Below are positions 25,458 to 34,482 of a DNA stretch of 64,000 bases, one piece after another. The stretch comes from an uncultured Bryobacteraceae bacterium (GTDB taxonomy: Bacteria; Acidobacteriota; Terriglobia; Bryobacterales; Bryobacteraceae), in assembly GCA_937924525.1 (NCBI GenBank), contig CALDSU010000005.1, positions 744,001 through 808,000 on the forward strand, in the 5' to 3' direction. The translations under genes and the position numbers were made by a program. The first letter of the stretch is position 1. The number at the start of each line of letters is the position of its first letter. Below the pieces are notes generated by a model that searched no databases, was not told where the DNA came from, and saw only the letters and a list, made by a program, of their open reading frames with translations.

Positions 25458-26795
25458 ATGGGGGACTCGATCTTGTCTGATTGGGCGGATACGCCCGCTC
25501 CGATTCGCGCCGAACCCTCCAGACCCGGTTTGGATCTGGCGGGCGCGCGTCGCGCCGCCCTGAGTCAGTTGCGCGGGCGGTTGCGCCGGGAGCCGGATCT
25601 GGTGGCGGCTTTCTGGGCGGAGATCGCCTCCCCCGACCGGATCGCCAATCCCGATGCGACGGTGTTGTACGCGCAGCTGGGATACGCCGGCAAAGCTTAT
25701 ACCATTCTTGAATTCGTTTCCGGAGAGACGCTGGAACAATTCGTCAAGCGGGCGGATCCGGCCGAATGCGAGTCGGCGATTCCGCTGTTCTGCCGGGTCC
25801 TGGATGCGTTCGAGGAGGCGGAGCGCAAGCCGGGCGGTCTGCCGCTGGCGCCGAGCAGTTTTGCCGATTCCGGCGTGGCGCTGAGCGATTTCGGGATCTG
25901 CCGGGTGACGGCGGAGTGCGCGGGCCGGGCGTACGGCACGCTGCTGTTTACGCCGGGAGGGCTGTCTCCCGAAGAGATCGTGCGAGAAGATCACGCCAGC
26001 CGGGCCGAGGTGGTTGGCCTGATGTTGGCCGTGCAGCAGAGTCTTGGGGGCCACCTTCCGGCGAACGCGGACGTAACCCCGGCCAAGCTGGCGGACATCT
26101 TCATCGCGCCGCTCCACGGCCGGCAGCGGAGGCTGGAACGGCCAGAGGCCGCCCAGGCGGCGCGCGAACCGGCGGCGCCGTCGCACCGCGGCAGGTTCTA
26201 CGTCCCAACTCCCGTCATTGCCTTCGTCACGGCCGCTCTGCTTCTGGTGGCGCTGTTCGGTTCGGCGCAAGTGGTTTCCCAGTTTGCGCCGCGCCAGAGT
26301 GCGATGTCCCTGCCTCAATTCCCGCCGCTGCCGGCCGAACTGGCCGCCGACGATGCGGCCAAACCGGCGCCGGATCGGTCCGTGATTCCGATTACGGTCA
26401 CCCCGGAGACACCTGCGGCGCCGAAAACCGCGCCGGGGCGGCAAACCGCCGCGACGAACCGGACGCCCGCGCTGTCGGCCGCCGCCAGCGTGAGCCAAGC
26501 GCCGGTCGCCGCCGGGCTTACCCGGGGCGCCAAGCTGCTCTCTTCCCCCGAACTGGCCTATCCGGAAAAGGCCAAGGACCAGCGGGTCTCCGGCGTGGTG
26601 CGCCTCGAGGTCCTGGTGGACGAGGATGGAACCGTCAAGCAACCGCGTATCCTGAGCGGTCACCCGCTGCTGCGGGCGGGACTGGTGGATGCGGTGCGGC
26701 ACTGGATGTATCAGCCGGCGCTCCTCAACGGGAAGCCGGTGCCGATGACCGCGGAGATCGAGATTAAGTTCAACCTGGACCGCAGCCGTCCCTGA
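25458..26795 (+). CDS. Degenerate protein kinase fused to a TonB C-terminal domain
   Basis: The protein has 445 aa. Residues about 65-200 look like the remains of a Ser/Thr kinase: AYTILEFVSGETLEQFVKR (hinge and alphaD), then ALSDFGICRV with DFG at 144-146, and YGTLLFTPGGLSPEEIV in the activation-segment/APE position. The HRD catalytic loop and an ATP-binding Lys/Gly-loop are not recognisable, so I infer a pseudokinase. Residues 252-272 are one membrane segment (VIAFVTAALLLVALFG). A Pro/Ala-rich periplasmic linker (about 285-355) leads to a TonB C-terminal domain (about 365-442: LAYPEKAKDQRVSGVVRLEVLV, DAVRHWMYQPALLNGKPVP in parts). ATG at 25458 is chosen for its GAGGA; a TTG at 25395 lies inside the promoter. 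The layout suggests an energy-coupling or envelope-sensing role with cytoplasmic input. Confidence 0.8.
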   Translation: MGDSILSDWADTPAPIRAEPSRPGLDLAGARRAALSQLRGRLRREPDLVAAFWAEIASPDRIANPDATVLYAQLGYAGKAYTILEFVSGETLEQFVKRADPAECESAIPLFCRVLDAFEEAERKPGGLPLAPSSFADSGVALSDFGICRVTAECAGRAYGTLLFTPGGLSPEEIVREDHASRAEVVGLMLAVQQSLGGHLPANADVTPAKLADIFIAPLHGRQRRLERPEAAQAAREPAAPSHRGRFYVPTPVIAFVTAALLLVALFGSAQVVSQFAPRQSAMSLPQFPPLPAELAADDAAKPAPDRSVIPITVTPETPAAPKTAPGRQTAATNRTPALSAAASVSQAPVAAGLTRGAKLLSSPELAYPEKAKDQRVSGVVRLEVLVDEDGTVKQPRILSGHPLLRAGLVDAVRHWMYQPALLNGKPVPMTAEIEIKFNLDRSRP

Positions 26796-26885
26796 TCGCG
26801 GGCGTGGCCGCTCGTAATCTGACAACCGGTGTCCAAGATCGCGATGCCGCGCGAGGTCCGCTCTTCAGCCACGGAAACGAGAAGC

Positions 26886-26906
26886 CGCGACCGGCAGGGG
26901 GCGGGC
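26886..26906 (+). repeat. Dispersed 21-nt repeat, copy 1
   Basis: A 21-nt GC-rich element beginning CGCGACCGGCAGGG and ending GCGGGC. It matches an element at 46464-46484 at 20 of 21 positions. Both copies are intergenic and downstream of a stop codon on the same strand. Possibly a member of a small dispersed repeat family. Confidence 0.45.
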
Positions 26907-26932
26907 ATCTCCGGGCTTTGGACACGGGCTGC

Positions 26933-26960
26933 TAAAGGGCGCCGCCCGGCTTTCCGATCT
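26933..26960 (+). promoter_or_regulatory. Sigma-28-like promoter of fliM
   Basis: TAAA (26933-26936) and TCCGATCT (26953-26960) are separated by 16 nt. The -35 is exact and the -10 keeps CCGAT of GCCGATAA. It ends 7 nt before the GTG, so the transcript would be leaderless or nearly so. Weaker than the flgM promoter but well placed. Confidence 0.4.
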
Positions 26961-26967
26961 TTCTCAT

Positions 26968-27924
26968 GTGAGCCGCTTACTGTCCCAGGAAGAGATCGAT
27001 AAGGTATTCCGCAAGGGCAAAGAGAGCGAAACCGAAGAATCCCTGAGCCGGAAAGCGGCTGCGTATGACTTCCGCCGGCCAGATCGCATCGCCAAGGACC
27101 AATTGCGGGCGATCCACTTGCTCCACGACAACTTTGCGCGAAACCTGGCTTCCAGCCTTTCGGCCTATTTGCGGGCGTACGTCATCGTCAACCTGATCTC
27201 GGTGGAGCAGCTTTCGTTCGCCGAGTTCTCGCAATGCCTGCCCTCGCCCACCTGCCTGGTGTCTTTGGGCATGAAGCCGTTCGATGGCAACGCCGTCATG
27301 GAGATCAACCCCTCGCTGGTGTTTCCCCTGCTCGAGATGCTGCTCGGCGGCACGGGCAAGAGCGGAGTCAAAATCAACCGCGAGACGACGGAAATCGAAC
27401 AGACGATCCTCGACGGGCTGTTTCGCATCATTCTGCAGGACCTCCGCAACGCCTGGGCGCAGGTCACCAACCTGTCTTTTTCCATCGAGGGCCGGGAAAC
27501 CGAGCCGCAACTGCTTCAGATCCTGGCGCCGAACGAAGCGATCGTGTCCATTGGCCTGGAAATTCGGGTTGCCGACAACTCCGGCATGATGAACATCGGC
27601 TTTCCCTCGATCGTGATCAAGATGCTGCGCCACCGCTTCGACCAGCAGTGGTCGGTACGCAAGAGCGACACTTCCGGCGAGCAGCAGGCGCGCATGCTGA
27701 AACTGCTGAAGCCGACCCGGATGCACCTGGACGCTCGCCTGACCGGCCCCGCACTCCAGGTGGATGACATGCTGAAAATCGAAGTGGGGGACGTGCTGGC
27801 GTTCGATTATCCGGTGGACCGGCCGATCACGCTGACCGTCAACGGCAGGGCGAAGTACGAAGGCCACATTGTGGGAGTCCGCCGCAAGCGCGGGCTGCGG
27901 ATCGAGAAACTGGTCAACTCCTAA
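26968..27924 (+). CDS. fliM: Flagellar motor switch protein FliM
   Basis: FliM (318 aa) is the C-ring protein that binds CheY-P and FliG. The N-terminal LSQEEIDKVFRKGKE (about 4-18) is the CheY-binding peptide. KAAAYDFRRPDRIAKDQLRAIHLLHDNFARNLASSL (in parts: YDFRRPDRIAKDQLRAIH) and VMEINPSLVFPLLEMLLGG are FliM signatures, and the C-terminal SpoA/FliMN domain is about 235-315. A GTG start with a sigma-28-like box 7 nt upstream is used. It stands apart from other C-ring genes in this window. Confidence 0.95.
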   Translation: MSRLLSQEEIDKVFRKGKESETEESLSRKAAAYDFRRPDRIAKDQLRAIHLLHDNFARNLASSLSAYLRAYVIVNLISVEQLSFAEFSQCLPSPTCLVSLGMKPFDGNAVMEINPSLVFPLLEMLLGGTGKSGVKINRETTEIEQTILDGLFRIILQDLRNAWAQVTNLSFSIEGRETEPQLLQILAPNEAIVSIGLEIRVADNSGMMNIGFPSIVIKMLRHRFDQQWSVRKSDTSGEQQARMLKLLKPTRMHLDARLTGPALQVDDMLKIEVGDVLAFDYPVDRPITLTVNGRAKYEGHIVGVRRKRGLRIEKLVNS

Positions 27925-28004
27925 ACCTGCGGGGACTGGGGGGGACCGCACTCCCCTCCGGCGGAAGGCGGGCCTCGTTTTCATGCCATATTAGAAAGGA
28001 ATCC

Positions 28005-28025
28005 ATGTCGGCGGGCCTGCCTTGA
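28005..28025 (+). other. Mini-ORF overlapping the start of the second receptor
   Basis: A Shine-Dalgarno (AGAAAGGAA) precedes an ATG at 28005 that reads six codons (MSAGLP) and stops at TGA 28023-28025. That stop overlaps the TTG at 28022 where the receptor frame opens. Either the receptor starts at TTG by termination-reinitiation, or a one-base error has separated the true ATG from the frame. Confidence 0.4.
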
Positions 28026-31000
28026 CTTCTTCATTGTTTCGCCTGATCGTGCTGGGAGCGCCGCTGGCCTGGCTGGCGCTGCACGCGCAGAACCGCCTGG
28101 CGGCGGTATCCGGCCGGATCAGCGACGCCGACGACCGGCCGCTGGCCGGCGCCCGCGTGGCGCTGGTTTCGCTGGATACGGGCCGGGTCCGCGCGGTGGC
28201 GAGTGGCAGCGGGGGCGAATTCGCGCTGGCGCAGGTGGCGCCCGGCCGCTACCGCGTACAGGTGAACCGGGAAGGCTTTCGCGAGTCGGTCCAGGAGTTC
28301 GAGTTGTTGTTGAATCAGGAGGCGCGGGTGGACATCCGGCTGCTGCCGGGCAGCCGCAGCGAGCAGGTGCAGGTCACGGCCGCTCTTCCGGTGCTGCGCA
28401 CCGAATCGGCCGCCATGGCCACCGTCATCGAGAATCACCAGGTGCGCGGCTTGCCGCTGGACGGGAGGAATTTCTACGAACTCTCATTGCTGGCGCCGGG
28501 GACGGCGCCCGCCGCGCCCGGCTCGCCGGGTTCGGTCCGCGGCGATCTGGCGATCCATACCAACGGCGCGCGGGAGGACTCGAACAACTACGTGCTGGAC
28601 GGCATTTACTCGGGAGATCCGAAGCTGAACGGCTTTGGCATCACGCCGCCCGTGGACGGCGTCCGCGAGTTTGAAGTGCTCACCAACTCGTACGACGCCT
28701 CCTTCGGCCGCAACGCGGGCGGACAGATCAACGTGATTCTCAAGTCCGGCTCGAACCGCGTGCATGGGACCGCGTATCAATTCTTCCGGAACGCGGCGCT
28801 GGACGCCCGGAACTTCTTCGCTCCGGCCGCCGAACCCACTCCGAAGTACAACCGCCATCAGTACGGATTCGCGCTGGGCGGTCCGGTGCGGAAGGATCGC
28901 ACGTTTTTCTTTGCCGATTATGAGGGCCGGCGCGTGCGGGAGGGCATCACCCGGCTGACCAACGTGCCGACGGCGCAGGAACGCGAGGGCGATTTTTCCG
29001 CCGGCCCCGCGCCGGTGATCGATCTGTTCACGCAGCGGCCGTTTCCCGGCAACCGAATCCCCGCCGCGCGCCTGCATCCCGTCGGCGCGGCGATCGCACG
29101 TCTCTATCCCCTGCCGAACCGGGCCACGCCGGGACAGAACTACGTCTCCTCACCCACCCTGCGCGACCGCAGCGACCAGTTTGATATCCGGCTCGATCAG
29201 GCCTGGACGGCGCGGGACGAGCTGACGGCCCGCTACAGCTTCGGCGACCGCAGCCTGTACGAGCCGTTCGCCGGCGCGGCGTTCGCCCAGGTGCCAGGAT
29301 TCGGGAACGACGTCGCCAAGCGGGGGCAGAACGCGCTGCTCAGCCACACGCACACGTTCACTCCGCGCCTGCTGAATGAACTGCGGCTGGGCTTCAACCG
29401 GATCGGGTTCGGCGTGCTGCACGAGAACAGCGGCGTCAGCCTGAACCGGCAGGTGGGCCTGCCTGACCTGGCGACCGCGGCGCGGGATCAGGGCCTCAGC
29501 CTCATCACTCTCACCGGCTTCTCCCCGCTGGGCGACGAGTACTTCAACCCGCAGGCCAGCGTGACCAACACGTACCAGGTGAACAACCAGACCAGTTGGG
29601 CGGCCGGAAGGCACATGGTGCGCTTTGGGCTGGACGTGCGCTGGCTGCAACAGAACGCGTTCCGGAACATTCAAGGCCGCGGGTTCATCAACTTCCTGGG
29701 GCGGAGCGGCAATGCGCTGGCCGAGATGCTGCAAGGGATTCCCTCCGTCTCCGGCGGGGCGCGGATGGATAACCCGCAGCATCTGCGGACGCGGAGTTAC
29801 AACGCGTTTTTTCAGGACACGGTGCGGCTGCGGTCCGACCTGGCGCTGAACCTCGGCGTGCGGTACGAGTACAACACCCCGGCGGTAGACCCGCGCGACC
29901 GCGCCACGCTGTTTGACGAAACCACCGGCGCGCTCACCCCGGTGGGCCAAGGGGGGATGCCGCGCGCCGGTTACGTGCCGGATCGCAACAACTTCGCGCC
30001 GCGGGTAGGCTTGGCGTGGAATCCGGGCAGAGGGGGCACGGTGCTCCGCGCCGGCTACGGGGTCTATTTCGACCAGTCGGCCCTGGCGCCGAGCGAGGGC
30101 TTGTATTTCAACGCGCCGTATTACCAGTTTCAGTTGTACTTCTCCTCGCCTTTCTACACACTGCTGCTGCACGATCCGTTTCCCGCCGCGTTTCCGGCGC
30201 CTTGGCCCCAGTCGGCGCTGGCTTTCCAGCGCGACCTGCGGACGCCCTATGTACAGCAGTGGAGCCTTGGCGTCCAGCGGCAGATCGGTCCCGGACGCGT
30301 GGTGGAGGCGGCTTACGTCGGATCGAAGGGGACCAAGCTGATCTCCGGGCGCGACATCAATCAGCCCGCGCCGAGCCCGCTGCAACCCAATCCGCGGCCG
30401 AACCCGCGCTATGACGACGTGAACCGGATCGAATCGCGGGCCAGTTCCAACTATCACAGCCTGCAACTGCGCGCGCAGCAGCGATTGCGCAAGGGGTTCT
30501 CGCTGCTGGCGGCTTTTACGTATGCGAAATCCATCGACGACGCGTCGAATTTCTTTCCGAGCGCGGGCGATCCCAGCTACCCGCAGAACAGCCACGACGT
30601 GCGGGCGGAGCGGGCGCGCTCGGCGTTCGATCTGCGCCAGCGCCTTTCGGCGGCCTACTCGTACGAACTGCCGGTTCTCCGCCGGCGCCGCTGGCTGGGA
30701 GGCTGGCAGACGTTCGGCATCCTGACCTTGCAAACCGGGCGCCCGTTCACGGTCGCGCTGCCGTCGGAGTTCGACAACAGCAACACCGGGCGGAGCGCGC
30801 TGGGCTTTGGCGCCAACGACCGGCCGCATGTGCTCCGCGACCCCCGCTTGCGCAATCCCACCCCGGAACGCTGGTTCGACACCGCGGCGTTCGCGGTGCC
30901 GGCCTTCGGCACGTTCGGCAACTCGGGGCGCAACGTGCTGGACGGGCCGGGCCTGGCCTCCTGGAACGTATCTCTTCTCAAGGACACCCGGGCCAGCGAA

Positions 31001-31156
31001 AGCCTGACCGTGCAGATGCGGCTGGAAGCGTTCAATGTGTTCAACCGGCCCAACTTTGACTTGCCGGGTTTGTTCCTCGGCGGCGCCGGCTTTGGCGCCG
31101 TGCAGGCGGCGCAGCCCGCCCGCCACGTGCAACTCGGCCTGAAGTTTCTGTTCTGA
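28022..31156 (+). CDS. Oar-like TonB-dependent receptor with carboxypeptidase-regulatory-like domain
   Basis: This 1044-aa outer-membrane protein parallels the receptor at 222. Residues 1-23 are a signal peptide (SSLFRLIVLGAPLAWLALHA), about 25-105 a carboxypeptidase-regulatory-like domain (VSGRISDADDRPLAGARVAL ... RYRVQVNREGFRE in parts), then a plug-like region (YVLDGIYSGDPKLNGFG, FEVLTNSYDASFGRNAGGQI) and a barrel ending GLKFLF. The first codon of the frame is TTG with its Shine-Dalgarno serving an overlapping 6-codon ORF. No binding partner is linked, though the FAD oxidoreductase follows convergently. Confidence 0.9.
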   Translation: MTSSLFRLIVLGAPLAWLALHAQNRLAAVSGRISDADDRPLAGARVALVSLDTGRVRAVASGSGGEFALAQVAPGRYRVQVNREGFRESVQEFELLLNQEARVDIRLLPGSRSEQVQVTAALPVLRTESAAMATVIENHQVRGLPLDGRNFYELSLLAPGTAPAAPGSPGSVRGDLAIHTNGAREDSNNYVLDGIYSGDPKLNGFGITPPVDGVREFEVLTNSYDASFGRNAGGQINVILKSGSNRVHGTAYQFFRNAALDARNFFAPAAEPTPKYNRHQYGFALGGPVRKDRTFFFADYEGRRVREGITRLTNVPTAQEREGDFSAGPAPVIDLFTQRPFPGNRIPAARLHPVGAAIARLYPLPNRATPGQNYVSSPTLRDRSDQFDIRLDQAWTARDELTARYSFGDRSLYEPFAGAAFAQVPGFGNDVAKRGQNALLSHTHTFTPRLLNELRLGFNRIGFGVLHENSGVSLNRQVGLPDLATAARDQGLSLITLTGFSPLGDEYFNPQASVTNTYQVNNQTSWAAGRHMVRFGLDVRWLQQNAFRNIQGRGFINFLGRSGNALAEMLQGIPSVSGGARMDNPQHLRTRSYNAFFQDTVRLRSDLALNLGVRYEYNTPAVDPRDRATLFDETTGALTPVGQGGMPRAGYVPDRNNFAPRVGLAWNPGRGGTVLRAGYGVYFDQSALAPSEGLYFNAPYYQFQLYFSSPFYTLLLHDPFPAAFPAPWPQSALAFQRDLRTPYVQQWSLGVQRQIGPGRVVEAAYVGSKGTKLISGRDINQPAPSPLQPNPRPNPRYDDVNRIESRASSNYHSLQLRAQQRLRKGFSLLAAFTYAKSIDDASNFFPSAGDPSYPQNSHDVRAERARSAFDLRQRLSAAYSYELPVLRRRRWLGGWQTFGILTLQTGRPFTVALPSEFDNSNTGRSALGFGANDRPHVLRDPRLRNPTPERWFDTAAFAVPAFGTFGNSGRNVLDGPGLASWNVSLLKDTRASESLTVQMRLEAFNVFNRPNFDLPGLFLGGAGFGAVQAAQPARHVQLGLKFLF

Positions 31157-31181
31157 TCCAAGGCGGGCCAGCGGCGCTGGC

Positions 31182-32834
31182 CTAGGGGGCAGGCGAAGGA
31201 TGTTCCAGCACCTGGCCGTCCTTCAGCAGCCGCTCCCGCAGGCGGGCGTAGGGCACGTCCTGGACCGGGATGTTCGAGTCGATGGCGAGCGCCGCGGCGG
31301 TCGCCGCCGATTGCCCGAGCACCATAAACACGGGTTCCATCCGGATCGAGCCGAAAGCGATGTGCGAGGAACTGACGCACACCGGCGCCAGCAAGTTCTC
31401 CGCCTGATCCTTCTTGGGGGTCAGCGACCCATAGGCGATTTGATAGGGGCCCTTGGTGGGCACCCCGATGTCCCCTTCGTTCTGCACGTAGCCTTCGGGG
31501 GTGATGTAGCGCTGCACATTGTGGGAATCGATCGTGTAGGAACCCATCCCCACCGGCTCAGGGACTGACCGGCGCTGCAACAACTCGTGCTCGGTCATGA
31601 TGTAGCGGCCGATCATCCGGCGCGCCTCCCGCACGTAGATCTGGTGCGGCCAGTTCCGGTTGTCAGTGAATTCGTCCTTGGCCAGCCCCCACTTCGCCAT
31701 TTCCGTGCGGACTTCGGCGGGCACCCGCGGATCGTTGGCGATGAAGTAAAACCAGCCCTGCTGATACTGGACATGTTCGTTGATGATTTCCTGGCGGCGG
31801 TGGTAATCGGCTTCCGGGTAATCGTAGTTCATCCCGATGTTGTCTGTGCTGAACGGCCCATGGTTGTTCGTGTCGGTCTTGGCGTTCGGGATCGGGTCGA
31901 ACTTGTGGAAGGTCTCGCGCCAGCCGGCGCCGAAGATCCGCAGCAGCAACTCATACTGCCGGGGATCATAACCCGGCGGTTTCGGAAAGGGCGTGCGGTT
32001 GGCCTCCACTTTGGTGAGACACACGCGGAAGCAATAGGCCTGCACCTTGTGGTCGCCGTCGCCGTAGTTGCCGGGAGGGGCGGTGCTGATGCGCGGCAGC
32101 ACTCCGCTGGCAGGGTCGCCTGGAACCACGTAAGGCGAGAGAGGGGTCCTCAATACGCCGAAGTGATGGCGGTGGTGCAGCACGCCGGTCTGCACTCCAT
32201 TCCAGTCCTCGCCGTAGGTGGCTTTCGATTCGCGTCCCACGTGGTAGGAAACGCCCGCCGCCGCCAGCAGGTCGCCCTCATAGGTGGCGTCGACAAATAC
32301 TTTGGCGCGGTAGGCATCTCCATTCAGCATGCGGATGGCGGCGATGCGGGAGCCCTCCTTGCGGACGCCTCCCTTGCGGTCCAGCCAGGAGTTGCGGTAG
32401 ACGGGAATCTGATACTCTTTCACCCACTCTTCGTAAACCTTTTCGGCCACGTGGGGCTCGAAGATCCACATGGTGCGCATGGCGCCGTCGATGGCGGCCG
32501 TACCCTGCCCCCGGTTGCCGTATTCCTCCTGGTTCTGCCACTTCCAGGCCTGGGGCTTCTGATAGTGGAGCCAGACGCGATGATAGAACTCCCGCGCCAG
32601 CCCGCCGATGACGGCTTTGTTGCCGGTATCGGTCCAGCCCAGACCGCCCGCCGTCAGGCCGCCGAGATGCTTTTCCGGGCAGACCAGGATGGCGCTCTTG
32701 TCCATGCGCCTGGCCTGAATCGCGGTGGTGATGGCGCCGGAGGTGCATCCGTAGACCACAATATCCGCCTGTCGAGTCGCGCCGGCGGCGCCGGGGACAA
32801 GAAAGCAAGAAAGAAACCAGATGAGCCGCTGCAT
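31182..32834 (-). CDS. Secreted FAD-dependent oxidoreductase
   Basis: The protein has 550 aa. Residues 1-19 are a signal peptide (LIWFLSCFLVPGAAGA). The FAD-binding N-terminus is DIVVYGCTSGAITTAIQARRM (about 24-43) followed by LVCPEKHLGGLTAGGLGWTD (in parts), and the fold continues with VDATYEGDLLAAAGVSYHVGRE, the FAD-family signature. The end, SSSHIAFGSIRMEPVFMVLGQSAATAAALA (in parts: IRMEPVFMVLGQSAATAA), closes the dinucleotide fold. This is the FAD_oxidored group common in acidobacteria and planctomycetes, with unknown substrate. It is convergent with the receptor and divergent from dinB. Confidence 0.88.
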   Translation of the reverse strand: MQRLIWFLSCFLVPGAAGATRQADIVVYGCTSGAITTAIQARRMDKSAILVCPEKHLGGLTAGGLGWTDTGNKAVIGGLAREFYHRVWLHYQKPQAWKWQNQEEYGNRGQGTAAIDGAMRTMWIFEPHVAEKVYEEWVKEYQIPVYRNSWLDRKGGVRKEGSRIAAIRMLNGDAYRAKVFVDATYEGDLLAAAGVSYHVGRESKATYGEDWNGVQTGVLHHRHHFGVLRTPLSPYVVPGDPASGVLPRISTAPPGNYGDGDHKVQAYCFRVCLTKVEANRTPFPKPPGYDPRQYELLLRIFGAGWRETFHKFDPIPNAKTDTNNHGPFSTDNIGMNYDYPEADYHRRQEIINEHVQYQQGWFYFIANDPRVPAEVRTEMAKWGLAKDEFTDNRNWPHQIYVREARRMIGRYIMTEHELLQRRSVPEPVGMGSYTIDSHNVQRYITPEGYVQNEGDIGVPTKGPYQIAYGSLTPKKDQAENLLAPVCVSSSHIAFGSIRMEPVFMVLGQSAATAAALAIDSNIPVQDVPYARLRERLLKDGQVLEHPSPAP

Positions 32835-33098
32835 GATCTTCTGCCACTACTTTACGCCAGTCGTCGTTTTCCGGCCAGGATCGCCACCGCCTCGCCCGTC
32901 ACGGCGACAGCAGTGGTTCCGGCATGGACATCGCGTCCGGCAAACAGTAGCTTAGAGACAAGAGCGGCCTGCTCCGGGGATGCGCGGCGCTGCCGGCTTC
33001 ACCCCTCTGGCGGCGTATCTCCGCGTCCCTGCAAACTGGCGGTGGGTCGCTCCGTCACGAGGAACCGGTGGCCTGGCGAAGCCGGGCGCGGAGGACGC

Positions 33099-34334
33099 AT
33101 GGCGGCGCACACGTACTTCCATGTGGACATGGACGCCTTCTTCGTGTCCGTCGAAGAGCTGTTCGACCCCTCGCTCAAAGGCAAGCCGGTGATTGTGGGT
33201 GGCAAGGGGCCGGAGCGCGGCGTGGTGTCGGCGGCTTCGTACGCGGCCCGCAAGTACGGCGTCCATTCCGCGATGCCGCTCCGGCGCGCGTATGAGTTAT
33301 GCCCGCACGCCATCTTCCTGGCAGGCCATCGGGAACGCTATGCCGAGTACTCGCGCCGGGTCCGGCGGGTGCTCGACGACTTCTCCCCCCTGGTGGAGAT
33401 GGCTTCCATCGACGAAGCCTACCTGGACATGAGCGGCACCGCCCGGCTGTTTGGTCCCCCGCTGCGGGCGGCGCATCTGCTCCACGAACGGATGAAGGAG
33501 CGAACCGGCCTGAACTGCTCGGTCGGCATCGCGGGCGCGCGGATGGTGGCCAAGGTCGCCTCGGATCAGGCCAAGCCGAACGGCGTGCTATGGGTCATGC
33601 CCGGGATGGAGGCCGCGTTCCTGGCCCCGCTCGAGGTGCGCAAGATCCCCGGAGTCGGCAAGGTGACGGAACGGCGGCTGCACGACATCGGCATCCGCCG
33701 CGTGGGCGACCTGGCCGGCCTCGACGAGGCTTTTCTCGAAAAGCGCTTCGGGAAATGGGGCCTGGCGCTGGCGGGCAAGGCGCATGGCCTCGACGCGGGC
33801 GGCTGGTACGACACGCCGGTCGGCGAGGACGAAGGACCGAAGTCCATCAGCCACGAGCGCACATTCGGGGAAGACACCGCCGATCCCGAGGTGCTGGAAG
33901 CCACGCTGGCGCGATTGGCCGAAATGGTGGGACGGCGGCTGCGCGAGCACGGATTGCACGCGCGCACGGTGCAGCTCAAGCTGCGCGATCACCGCTTTCA
34001 TACCATCACCCGCGCGCGCTCGCTCGACCGCGCGACGCAACTCGACACGGAGATCTTCACCGAAGTCCGGCGGTTGTTCCGCGCCGCGTGGAAGCCGGGG
34101 ACGAAGGTCCGGCTGCTGGGCGTCCACACCTCCGGGTTCGATACGCCCGCGGCGCAACTCGACCTGCTCGATGGCGGCCAAAGCGAGCGCTGGCGGAGCG
34201 TCCTCGCCGCCGCCGACCGGATCCGCGACAAGTTCGGCGACGCATCCGTCTCCCTCGCCAAGGCGATGCGCGGGCGCTTCCGCGAGCGGGTCCACGAAGC
34301 CCAGCCGCGGCGGGAAGAGGATCGCTCGGAATAA
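33099..34334 (+). CDS. dinB: DNA polymerase IV
   Basis: DinB (411 aa) is a Y-family translesion polymerase. HVDMDAFFVSVEELFDPSL (about 8-26) holds the first catalytic Asp, YAARKYGVHSAMPLRRAYELCP is the fingers motif, and MASIDEAYLDMSGTA holds the catalytic D-E pair. GVGKVTERRLHDIGIRRVGDLAGL is the helix-hairpin-helix. The open frame runs back to 31587, but that is the shadow of the oxidoreductase; the ATG at 33099 has a GGAGGA Shine-Dalgarno 4 nt upstream. The last about 20 residues are charged and do not end in a recognisable beta-clamp motif. Confidence 0.96.
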   Translation: MAAHTYFHVDMDAFFVSVEELFDPSLKGKPVIVGGKGPERGVVSAASYAARKYGVHSAMPLRRAYELCPHAIFLAGHRERYAEYSRRVRRVLDDFSPLVEMASIDEAYLDMSGTARLFGPPLRAAHLLHERMKERTGLNCSVGIAGARMVAKVASDQAKPNGVLWVMPGMEAAFLAPLEVRKIPGVGKVTERRLHDIGIRRVGDLAGLDEAFLEKRFGKWGLALAGKAHGLDAGGWYDTPVGEDEGPKSISHERTFGEDTADPEVLEATLARLAEMVGRRLREHGLHARTVQLKLRDHRFHTITRARSLDRATQLDTEIFTEVRRLFRAAWKPGTKVRLLGVHTSGFDTPAAQLDLLDGGQSERWRSVLAAADRIRDKFGDASVSLAKAMRGRFRERVHEAQPRREEDRSE

Positions 34335-34482
34335 GAACCGGGGCCATAGTTCCTGCCGCGTCCCGACGACGCGCGCCCAACCGGAAAGATTAAGGTCGAA
34401 ACCTCGAAGCGCGTTGCGCCACCTTGCCAGGCCGTGCCGAGCCATGCGCTTGCGTCGTTCGCCGCGACCCGGCAAATGCGTC

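Noticed and set aside
31587-33098. Long plus-strand frame antisense to the FAD oxidoreductase, joined to dinB
   Set aside because: It is a shadow frame of a GC-rich gene; dinB has its own ATG with a strong Shine-Dalgarno at 33099.
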